A DNA stretch of 64,000 nt from JBJXGE01 sp046154185 (GTDB taxonomy: Bacteria; Planctomycetota; UBA8108; UBA1146; JAJFFE01). Shown here one piece after another: positions 1-7,583 of this stretch. The notes under the pieces are model-generated. The model was not told where the DNA came from, made no database searches, and was given only the letters and a program-made list of their open reading frames with translations. Every line of letters begins with the position of its first letter. Position 1 is the first letter of the stretch. Both the position numbers and the translations under genes were made by a program. The stretch spans positions 27,024 to 91,023 of the forward strand of contig JBJXGE010000039.1 of assembly GCA_046154185.1 (NCBI GenBank), read 5' to 3'.

Positions 1-2
1 TC

Positions 3-491
3 GAAGGCTTTCATATTCCGTTCGTGCATGCTGGGCTCGCGAGCGTGCTCGATTATTCGAGCTACCGGACCGAACTCTGGCGCTGGTCAAACCTGCAACT
101 CGGTGTGGCGAGCGGCGGCGAGTCGACCTTTGAGTTACCGCGTGCGTCGCCCGACTTCGGTCAACACATCGCCGCGTACTACGTGTGGTTATTCCCGAAT
201 ACGATGTTGAATTTCTATCCGTGGGGAATATCGGCGAATATTGTTCAGCCGCTCGCGGTCGATCGCACGCGCGTGTCGTTTCTCACTTACGTTTGGGATC
301 CGACGCGGCTCGAGCAAGGCGCCGGCGCCCAATTGGATCGCGTCGAGCGGGAAGATGAAGAAGTCGTCGAGAGCGTGCACCGCGGCCTCAAGTCGAGCTC
401 CTATCGTCGCGGCCGTTACTCACCGACGCGCGAGACGGGAGTGCATCACTTCCATCGGCTGCTCACGCAGTTTCTCGCTGCTACGAAGTAA
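3..491 (+). CDS. Rieske ring-hydroxylating oxygenase alpha subunit, C-terminal part (5' truncated by window)
   Basis: The reading frame is open from base 3 and ends at 491, so only the C-terminal ~160 residues are present. The first visible residues, EGFHIPFVH, match the E-x2-H-x4-H segment that supplies the two histidines of the mononuclear iron site in Rieske oxygenase alpha subunits. The following YYVWLFPNTMLNFYPWG segment is typical of the SRPBCC-fold catalytic domain of the choline-monooxygenase/carnitine-oxygenase-like branch. The Rieske [2Fe-2S] domain would lie upstream of the window. Family knowledge suggests oxygenation or demethylation of a small organic substrate, but the substrate cannot be read from this fragment. 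It is convergent with the hybrid kinase gene that ends at 508. Confidence 0.8.
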   Translation, partial: EGFHIPFVHAGLASVLDYSSYRTELWRWSNLQLGVASGGESTFELPRASPDFGQHIAAYYVWLFPNTMLNFYPWGISANIVQPLAVDRTRVSFLTYVWDPTRLEQGAGAQLDRVEREDEEVVESVHRGLKSSSYRRGRYSPTRETGVHHFHRLLTQFLAATK

Positions 492-507
492 TCCGCGGTG
501 AGCAGCA

Positions 508-2322
508 CTAGCTGCTCGCCGGCGTGGTTTTTCGCGCCAACCGCAAGATCGTTGCGAAGAGTCGCTGCCGATTGAAGGGCTTGGTTTCGTGGTCGTTACA
601 GCCCGCTGCAATGCTCAAAGCTCGCTCGCTCGCCATGGCATGCGCGGACAACGCAATGATGGCTCCGGTATAACCGCGCGTCCGCAACATTCGCGTCGCC
701 GCGTGGCCGTCGAGCACCGGCATCTGAACATCCATCAGAATCACGTCATAGGTCGTGTCGCTGGCGAACGCCGCTAGCGCCACGTCCACGGCACGCTGTC
801 CGTTATCGACGAACATCACGTCGGCGCCAGCACGCTTGAGCATTCGCTCGAGCAGACGCTGGTTGGCAGAGACGTCGTCGGCGACCAAGACGCGGAGGCC
901 GATGAGATCCTTCGACTCCGCGTCCAGCTCCGCAGACCGGGCTGCTTCAGCCGTCGCGGTCGCGAACGCCGAGATCGCCGGGCTTTCCAGCATCGGCACG
1001 CCGGCTAACGCCCCGGTTGCGATCGTCGCGCGAAAGTGGCTGCCGAGCTCGGGCGCCGTGCTGACAATGACGACATCGCCGCCGAGCAATTCGGCGAGAC
1101 GCTTGCTGATGGTCAGCCCAAGCCCAGTGCCGCCGTATTTGCGGGTCGTGGAGAGATCCGCCTGGACGAACGGCTTGAAGAGCTGCTCACTTTGCCGCTC
1201 CGTCATGCCGACCCCGGAATCGATGATATCGAACTGCATGAGCGGGCCAGCCGGCGTGCCATTCACTGTGCTAGTGATGATTCGCACGACGCCGTTTTCG
1301 CGCGAGAATTTGATCGCGTTCGCGACCAAATTTATCAGCACTTGCTTCATGCGCGTCGGGTCGGTCGAGATAGCCTCGGGAATCTCCCCACCGAATTCAA
1401 ACTGCAGCGTGATATCCTTATCACCGGCTCGCACCGACATGAGCGACTGCAATTCGGCCAGCAACCGCATCGGCGAAACTGGGACTCGTTCGACTTCCAT
1501 GCGTCCATACTCGATCTTTGACAAATCGAGAATGTCGTCGATTAGTGTCAACAGGTGCGCGCCATTGTGTTGAATGACTTGAATGGCTTGGATGCGCTCG
1601 GTCTCCGTGAGCGCGGGGTCGAAGAGCGTATCGGCAAAGCCCAGAATCGCCGTCATGGGCGTGCGAATCTCGTGGCTCATATTGGACAGAAACTCGCTCT
1701 TCGCGCGATTGGCGGCGTCCGCGGCTTGCTTCGCCTTCTCGAGTGCGGCGTTTTTCTCGACCAGTTCTTGCGTCGCATCCTGAATGTCGAGCGTGCGCTT
1801 GGCCAAGACTTGCTCGAGCTCCAACACATGGCGGCGCGATTCCTGATGCGCTCGCCATTTCTCGCTGAGCGCCGACGCGAGCTGGCGCACTTCCATCGCG
1901 TCGAACGGCTTCTTGAGCAGCAGCAGCCGATCCGTCTGGCCAAGCCGTTGAATGATGTCCTCCCACGAGTGATCCGTGTACGCGGTGCAAATCACGACCT
2001 GAAGATCAGGATCGACTTTCCAGAGGTGGCCAATGGTCTCGAGCCCGTCCCAGCCCGGCGGCATACGCATGTCGACGAACGCCACCGCGAACGGAGAGTG
2101 ATTGGCCAGCGCCGCCTTTACTTTCGCGAACCCCTCGGCTCCTTGGTAGGCGGACTCGAGCTCGAACGCCAAACTCTCGAGCGGTTTCGATTCGGCGCTG
2201 CCGAGGAATCCGGCCTTCGCCGAAGAAGTGCCCCGGGTCGTGCTCGTCAACACCTTTCGAAAGTCTTCGTGAATCGCGTCGTTGTCATCGATGATCAAGA
2301 CGCGGTGATTGCCGCCGCTCAT
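508..2322 (-). CDS. Hybrid histidine kinase with N- and C-terminal receiver domains
   Basis: 604 residues, cytoplasmic, with no membrane segment. Order: receiver domain 1 (about 6-150, phospho-acceptor D84 in AFVDMRMPPG, with a longer than usual stretch between the first acidic residues and D84); coiled coil (~160-205); HisKA with H217 in SHEIRTPM; HATPase with DSGVGM (~368-373) and GTGLGL (~398-403); receiver domain 2 with D531 in ILMDVQMPVLDG and the KPF lysine near 580. Its ATG overlaps the upstream kinase stop by one base (TAATG), so translation is probably coupled. It is the last gene of a FIST / PAS-kinase / hybrid-kinase operon. With no DNA-binding domain, output probably passes by phosphotransfer or protein contact. 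Identity of the domains is secure; the pathway is not. Confidence 0.93.
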   Translation of the reverse strand: MSGGNHRVLIIDDNDAIHEDFRKVLTSTTRGTSSAKAGFLGSAESKPLESLAFELESAYQGAEGFAKVKAALANHSPFAVAFVDMRMPPGWDGLETIGHLWKVDPDLQVVICTAYTDHSWEDIIQRLGQTDRLLLLKKPFDAMEVRQLASALSEKWRAHQESRRHVLELEQVLAKRTLDIQDATQELVEKNAALEKAKQAADAANRAKSEFLSNMSHEIRTPMTAILGFADTLFDPALTETERIQAIQVIQHNGAHLLTLIDDILDLSKIEYGRMEVERVPVSPMRLLAELQSLMSVRAGDKDITLQFEFGGEIPEAISTDPTRMKQVLINLVANAIKFSRENGVVRIITSTVNGTPAGPLMQFDIIDSGVGMTERQSEQLFKPFVQADLSTTRKYGGTGLGLTISKRLAELLGGDVVIVSTAPELGSHFRATIATGALAGVPMLESPAISAFATATAEAARSAELDAESKDLIGLRVLVADDVSANQRLLERMLKRAGADVMFVDNGQRAVDVALAAFASDTTYDVILMDVQMPVLDGHAATRMLRTRGYTGAIIALSAHAMASERALSIAAGCNDHETKPFNRQRLFATILRLARKTTPASS

Positions 2323-3746
2323 TAGGCTGGGACCTCCTCTACCGCCGCCGCATAGGGAATCTCGAGCGTGAATCGCGCACCGCGCCCAATTCCGTCGCTC
2401 GTGACTCGCAGCGCACCGCCGAGTTCTTTGGCCGAAAGCGCACAGGAATGCAGACCAAAACCGTGGCCTGCCTCCTTGGTTGTGAATCCGTGACTAAAGA
2501 TTCGCGTCAGGTTTTCCCGGGGGATTCCCACGCCGTTGTCCCCGACTTCGATACAAACCGGACCGTCCTGCTCGCGGCGCAACCGAATCTGAATTCGACG
2601 ATCGATGTCGGCGGCGAGCACCGCGTCGCTGGCGTTGCGAATCAAGTTCACAACGATCTGCATGAGTTTGTGCTTGTCGACGATGATCGCTGGCAGGCTG
2701 TCATAGTCCTTGGTGACGTCGATGCCGCGCTGCTCGAATGATCCACCGCAAAGCTGTAACGCGTCGTCAAGCAACTCCGCGAGATTCGACTCTTCGCAAA
2801 CAGTGCTGAGCCGAGCGTGCTTCTGTTGCATGCTGATCACTTGCTTGACGTGCTCGACGTGCTTTGCAAGTCCCTCGATCTCCTTCGACAGGCTTTCGCG
2901 CTCGCGCGTCAGATCCGCGCAAATCTCCACGAGGAACGGTAGGAAGTGCTTTCCCTGCGGATCCTCGGAGATGAAAGTCGACAAATCAGCACGGTGCGCC
3001 TCCAACACTCCGACGCCCTGCCGCAATGAGTCGAGCTGAGACTCCCGAACAGCTTGCGCGAGCATCGAAACCGACACGTTGACGCTGTTGAGTACGTTGC
3101 CAACGTTGTGCAGCACTCCAGTGGCGACTTCGGCCATACCCGCGAGCCGGCCGGCTTCCACCAATCGTCGATTGAGTTCCGCGTGCGCTTGTTCTGCACG
3201 CCGGCGCTCCGAAATATCACGGAACGCCACCACCGCGCCGCGCGTGATCTCGGAGTTCTTCAGCGGACTAAGGATGAAGGAAATCGGCAGAGTGCTCTGG
3301 TCAGCGCGCACGAGCGTCGCGTCCTCCGTTTGATACGTGCCGCCCTCGATCACTAAGCGCGTGAAGTCGGCCTCGCACGTGATCGAGAAGAGCTCGGCCC
3401 ACGGCCGACCGACCGCGGATCCTGGTACGACCTGCAGCAATCGCTCCGCCTCGAAGTTGGCCGTCTGAATCGTTCCGTCCGCGTCCACCGCGAGCATGCC
3501 CTCAGCCAGCGAACTGACAATCGTCTCGAGCCGATCACGCTGCTCGGCGATCGACTGGTGCAGGTTCGCCATTTCGGCGGACGAAATCGCTAGTGATCGC
3601 TCCATCAAATAACGACCGTCGTCCGACTCCGCGTAGGCGCGGCTCACACGCTGCAGAAACGCCTCCCAAACTTCTTGCGAGTTGGGCGGCGTCTCTGGGC
3701 AGAGATCGAGTCGTGCGAGATGTCGCTTGAGCAGCGCGTGAAGCAC
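2322..3746 (-). CDS. PAS-domain sensor histidine kinase of the FIST operon
   Basis: 474 residues, soluble, GTG start. An N-terminal helical segment (1-70) is followed by a PAS domain (~72-180), a dimerisation helix pair whose likely phospho-acceptor is H213 in GVLHNVGNVLNS, and a HATPase domain (N box LMQIVVNLIRNASDAV, G box DNGVGIP, then a GHGFGLH segment). The H-box differs from the usual HELRTPL form but is a recognisable variant. The start lies 4 bases past the FIST stop, with a GAGG ribosome site inside the FIST 3' end. The stop overlaps the start of the hybrid kinase. The arrangement implies that the FIST protein supplies the signal and this kinase passes phosphate onward. Cofactor of the PAS domain is unknown. 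Confidence 0.9.
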   Translation of the reverse strand: MLHALLKRHLARLDLCPETPPNSQEVWEAFLQRVSRAYAESDDGRYLMERSLAISSAEMANLHQSIAEQRDRLETIVSSLAEGMLAVDADGTIQTANFEAERLLQVVPGSAVGRPWAELFSITCEADFTRLVIEGGTYQTEDATLVRADQSTLPISFILSPLKNSEITRGAVVAFRDISERRRAEQAHAELNRRLVEAGRLAGMAEVATGVLHNVGNVLNSVNVSVSMLAQAVRESQLDSLRQGVGVLEAHRADLSTFISEDPQGKHFLPFLVEICADLTRERESLSKEIEGLAKHVEHVKQVISMQQKHARLSTVCEESNLAELLDDALQLCGGSFEQRGIDVTKDYDSLPAIIVDKHKLMQIVVNLIRNASDAVLAADIDRRIQIRLRREQDGPVCIEVGDNGVGIPRENLTRIFSHGFTTKEAGHGFGLHSCALSAKELGGALRVTSDGIGRGARFTLEIPYAAAVEEVPA

Positions 3747-3750
3747 GTCT

Positions 3751-4890
3751 TTATGCCTCAGTGAGAGTCGTCAAGGTCATGGTTTGATTGTGGAGGTCGC
3801 AGTGGCCCGTCGCGTAGGGTGAGATTTCGCCGTAGCTGTAGAAGCCTACTTGCTGCGAACCCACGGGCAACACGTCGAGCACGCTCTCGAGTTCCTCTTC
3901 AGTGCGCTCGCCGAGGACGAGCCGTCGACCCACGCAGCTCACGGCGATCGAAAGACACGGCCCCGAATTGCTCCCAGCGTTTTGCCGTGTCATGAGCGCG
4001 GAACCGCTGGCGCCGTCAACAAGTCGATCGAAATTCGCTCGCATCAGTTGAACTCGACTGCCCACCGGGATGTCGCCCGCGAAGATCATCGACTGCGCTT
4101 TCTCGTCGACCGACAGCACGGTTCGCACGAGGCTCTTGTCGCTGTCGCGCTGATTCCTGAGCGCGAGCGGAAACAGTAACGCAGTGGCGGGCAGACCCGC
4201 GGCACGATCGCCGAGGTACTGCTTGTAAAGCGGCAACGCGGGCTTGCCGTCGAGTTCGTAGAGGATGTTTGCACTCGACTTGGTAACGAGGCGCTCGGGG
4301 CCAAAAACGTCCCAGCCGCCTTTGGAACCGTGACCGATGTGAATGGCGTCGCCATAGAACCCGACTGCGCTCACGACGCCTTGGCACGGCTTACCCTTGT
4401 GAATGACCCACGTTTGCTCGAACTTGTCGGAGTCACCCGCGAGTCCGCCCGTGACGACCACGGCCTCCGGCAAGGTGGAGTTGAGTCCGCGAACCAGCTC
4501 GCTCCCGTTCACTCGCAGGCCATCCGAAAGCACCATCACGCCCCGCAGCGTCGAATCGAGGAGTTGGTTCGCGATCTGTTGGCCGGCGCCGAACGAATCC
4601 TCGGGACCGTTCACGGCCGCGCTCGCGAGCGCTAGTTTCGTCTTACTAAACCGCGCAATCGCGACCGAGAGCGTGTCGTCGTAGAGCTGGTCGCCGAGAA
4701 TTTCGCCCGAGCTCGAACAGCCGACGATGCGTGAGGAAGGAAACGCCGCCACGAGTTCCGCGATCGGCGCGGGATCTGTCGAATAGCGACGTGACCCGAA
4801 CAGCAGCACGAGGGTCTTGTCAGAATTCAGTTTCGGCAGCGGGCTCGACCAGCCCGTGCTGGGGCTGTAAGACAGCGTCTCAATTTCCAT
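3751..4890 (-). CDS. FIST N/C-domain sensor protein
   Basis: 379 residues from the ATG at 4890, chosen because an AAGGAAG ribosome site lies 9 bases upstream; the frame stays open to 4935. The N-terminal half has the FIST_N pattern (LVLLFGSRRYS, RIVGCSSSGEILG). The C-terminal half has the FIST_C pattern, ending with VGFYSYGEISPYA. FIST proteins are small-ligand sensors that work with histidine kinases or chemotaxis-type proteins; some bind haem and sense nitric oxide (NosP), others were proposed to bind amino acids. First gene of a three-gene signalling operon. The ligand cannot be read from sequence: no clear haem-ligand motif stands out by eye. Confidence 0.9.
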   Translation of the reverse strand: MEIETLSYSPSTGWSSPLPKLNSDKTLVLLFGSRRYSTDPAPIAELVAAFPSSRIVGCSSSGEILGDQLYDDTLSVAIARFSKTKLALASAAVNGPEDSFGAGQQIANQLLDSTLRGVMVLSDGLRVNGSELVRGLNSTLPEAVVVTGGLAGDSDKFEQTWVIHKGKPCQGVVSAVGFYGDAIHIGHGSKGGWDVFGPERLVTKSSANILYELDGKPALPLYKQYLGDRAAGLPATALLFPLALRNQRDSDKSLVRTVLSVDEKAQSMIFAGDIPVGSRVQLMRANFDRLVDGASGSALMTRQNAGSNSGPCLSIAVSCVGRRLVLGERTEEELESVLDVLPVGSQQVGFYSYGEISPYATGHCDLHNQTMTLTTLTEA

Positions 4891-5048
4891 GGTCACTGGC
4901 TTCCTTTGACGTGACGACCCAGATTTCGGCGACACCCCCTACGAATATCTCCGTTCAACATCGGCGGTTCGACTCGGAGTTCTTGACTGAATCCCGTGGG
5001 CGCCCGGGCAACCTCCGACGGCGACCGGATCACTGACGACAGGATGCG

Positions 5049-6479
5049 ATGGGAACTTCCGCGAATCCGGACCGGATAGACCCGCGACCGACGCTCGAAC
5101 GACGACTCGGCGTCTTCGACGGCACGCTCTTGACGATCGGCTCGGTCGTTGGCACTGGGATCTTCTTGACGAGCGACGACGTCGCGCGCGCGCTTCCGGA
5201 CACTGCACTGTTCTTGTTGGTTTGGCTCGTCGGCGGTGCGCTCACGCTCGCGGGCGCGCTCACCTACGCGGAACTCGGCGCGATGTATCCGCGCGCGGGC
5301 GGGATCTACCATTTCCTCAAGGAGGCATACGGTCCGCTGTGGGGTTTTCTCTACGGCTGGACCTCGTTCCTCGTGATCATGTCGGGCGGGATCGCTGCGC
5401 TCGCGGTCGGCTTCGGCGATTCGTTGGGTGGACTCGTTCCGTTCTTCGCGAGTCATCGCATCGTGTGGAACGTACGCGTGGCGGAAATAAGTTGGAGCGT
5501 GAGTTCGAGCCAGCTCGCGGCCGTCGTTGCGATCGTGCTGCTGACGGCCGTCAATCACTTCGGCTTGCGGTCGGGTGCGTGGACGCAAAACGTGCTGACG
5601 ATGCTCAAAGCGGCCGCACTCGGCGCGTTGATCGGGTGCGGACTGTATGTCGCAGCCCCCGAGCTGACGGCGGCAACGGCGACATCGCCGAGCGCATCGA
5701 CGACACCCACCGGCCTCGGCATCCTCGCGCCCTTCGGCGTCGCGATGGTCGCTGTCTTGTGGACCTTCGACGGCTGGTACGGACTCACGTTTTCGGCGGG
5801 CGAAATGCGGAAACCCGAGCGCGACTTGCCGCGCGCGCTTTGCTTCGGCACGATCGCCATCATCGTGCTGTACGTGCTCACGAACATCGTTTACCTGCGC
5901 GCGCTCCCGCTCGAAACGATGGCCACAACCGAACGCGTCGGTGAGGCCGCCGCTATCGTGCTCTTCGGGGCGATCGGCGGGAACGTCGTTGCCGTGATCA
6001 TCCTGCTTTCGATTCTCGGCTGCCTCGCATCGACAATCTTGTACAGTTCACGCATTTACATGCCGATGGCCGTCGATGGAGTTTTTTTCCGCTCCGCCGC
6101 AACGATTCATCCAAAGTTCCGGGTCCCGGTCGGAAGCCTCTGGTGCCAAAGTCTCTGGGCGATTGTGCTCACACTCAGCGGCCGTTACGAGCAACTCTTC
6201 ACGTTCGCCGTTTTCGCGAGTCTCATTTTTCACGCCGCCACCGCCTGCAGCCTCTTCGTCCTGCGGCGGCGTCGACCCGATGTGCCGCGCCCTTATCGAG
6301 TGTGGGGATATCCGGTGCTGCCATTCCTCTTCATCGCGGGGTGCTTGTTGATCGTCGCAACAGCATTGGTAGAGACGCCGCGCGAATCGTTCGCCGGCCT
6401 TGGCTTGGTGGCGCTAGGCGTGCCGGCATATGCGTTCTGGCGTCGGCAGGCACGTGCGGGAAGGCGATCGTTTGGCTAG
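5049..6479 (+). CDS. APC-family amino acid permease
   Basis: 476 residues, about 12 hydrophobic helices. The N-terminus (LGVFDGTLLTIGSVVGTGIFLTSDDVA) carries the GSVVGTGIF unwound-helix motif of APC (amino acid/polyamine/organocation) transporters, and the LTYAELGAMYPRAGGIYHFLKEAYG segment is typical of helices 2-3. An AGGA ribosome site lies 5 bases before the ATG at 5049. It stands alone, divergent from the FIST operon. Closest family look is the amino acid permease / LAT-like branch, which would import or exchange amino acids across the inner membrane. Substrate not assignable. Confidence 0.92.
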   Translation: MGTSANPDRIDPRPTLERRLGVFDGTLLTIGSVVGTGIFLTSDDVARALPDTALFLLVWLVGGALTLAGALTYAELGAMYPRAGGIYHFLKEAYGPLWGFLYGWTSFLVIMSGGIAALAVGFGDSLGGLVPFFASHRIVWNVRVAEISWSVSSSQLAAVVAIVLLTAVNHFGLRSGAWTQNVLTMLKAAALGALIGCGLYVAAPELTAATATSPSASTTPTGLGILAPFGVAMVAVLWTFDGWYGLTFSAGEMRKPERDLPRALCFGTIAIIVLYVLTNIVYLRALPLETMATTERVGEAAAIVLFGAIGGNVVAVIILLSILGCLASTILYSSRIYMPMAVDGVFFRSAATIHPKFRVPVGSLWCQSLWAIVLTLSGRYEQLFTFAVFASLIFHAATACSLFVLRRRRPDVPRPYRVWGYPVLPFLFIAGCLLIVATALVETPRESFAGLGLVALGVPAYAFWRRQARAGRRSFG

Positions 6480-6627
6480 CACGGGTCGGACGTCTGCATA
6501 TATATAGGAAAGCGAATCTCATGCCGTGCTCGCGCCGACGACGATCGATGGTGCAGAAGTCGAGCTGGGTTCGCAGGTTTCGTGGGCGCGTCGCGCGCCC
6601 GACAACATCCGAGGCGAGGCAGCACAA

Positions 6628-7488
6628 TTGGTACACCGGAGATTCGTGCGCGACGTCGCGGCTGCAATTACACGCGTCCGTTTCGTTGCGCCGCTGATTG
6701 CGCTGCTGGCCGGTTGCAGCTCGCTCCAAAGGCAGCCAATGGCCTGCGATCCACTCGCATTGCCAGCCTTCGGTCTCGAGTGGGTTGCGTCGCGGGCGAC
6801 TGAAACGAGTCTTCCACTCGTGCGCGAAACCGGACGACTTGTCGGCGCGTCCGCGACGTTGCTTCGCGCGCCGCCGCTCTTCGTCGAGTCTCTGGTGACT
6901 CTCGACGCCGGTCGTGGCGTTGGCGCGATGGAATCACTGTGTGCCGGAACGGGTGGCATCGCGACCGCGACCTGGAATGTCCCCTTCTTTTGGTTGCCGG
7001 GTCGCAGCATCGATCTTGCTCGCGACGTCGAGGGCGTCAACAGCGCGCTCACGCATCTCGAGCAACACGCTGCCGTTTTTCCGCCTGGAACGCGCGCTCG
7101 CGCGGCCGGCAAGTTGCTCGTCTACGACTTGCCGGGTTATGGACAAATCCACCAAGCCGCGGAGTCGAACGCGATCTGGGCGTTCTTGCAGTACGTCAGC
7201 GGAACCGAGTTTGTGGCTCAGGAACGTAGTTGGGGCTTCGTCGTCGATAGTCGCGCGACATGGGACGCGCGTCCTGATCGAACCCGCACAGTCACAATCC
7301 TCCACGAACTCTTTCATCAGCACGCGCAGATGCGCGAACGCTTCCACGGCTGGACTGCAATCTATTGGCCGAGCTACATCGCAACGTTTCTCTTCACCGG
7401 GTGGGACGAGCACTGGGCCGAAACCGGTTCGAACGGCGCGACCCGTGTCGACGAGGGACTCAGAACTTGGCCGGGCGCTAACAGGTGA
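6628..7488 (+). CDS. Putative lipoprotein with HExxH metallopeptidase-like motif
   Basis: About 286 residues from a TTG at 6628 that follows a GAGGCGAGG ribosome-binding-like stretch. The frame continues up to an ATG at 6526, and GTG 6646 is a third option; I prefer 6628 because it gives a normal lipoprotein signal peptide ending in LLAGC (Cys30). The C-terminal part has ILHELFHQH (H226, E227, H230), the zinc-binding and catalytic pattern of gluzincin-type metallopeptidases, followed by WDEHWAETG, which could supply the third ligand. No family name recognised. It may be an envelope-anchored peptidase, or the motif may be structural only. Convergent with the sigma factor gene. Confidence 0.6.
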   Translation: MVHRRFVRDVAAAITRVRFVAPLIALLAGCSSLQRQPMACDPLALPAFGLEWVASRATETSLPLVRETGRLVGASATLLRAPPLFVESLVTLDAGRGVGAMESLCAGTGGIATATWNVPFFWLPGRSIDLARDVEGVNSALTHLEQHAAVFPPGTRARAAGKLLVYDLPGYGQIHQAAESNAIWAFLQYVSGTEFVAQERSWGFVVDSRATWDARPDRTRTVTILHELFHQHAQMRERFHGWTAIYWPSYIATFLFTGWDEHWAETGSNGATRVDEGLRTWPGANR

Positions 7489-7583
7489 GTGGCCGGCGCG
7501 CGCGCAGTGCTCGCCTTCTCTGCACGGCGAACCACAGCCGCCCGGGCTCGCCCGTTGTTTGTAGCGGCGGCCGTAGTCGCGAC

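Noticed and set aside
7537..7571. GCCGCC/GGCGGC inverted repeat between convergent genes
   Set aside because: Only six base pairs, a 23-base loop and no T-run, so not a convincing terminator.
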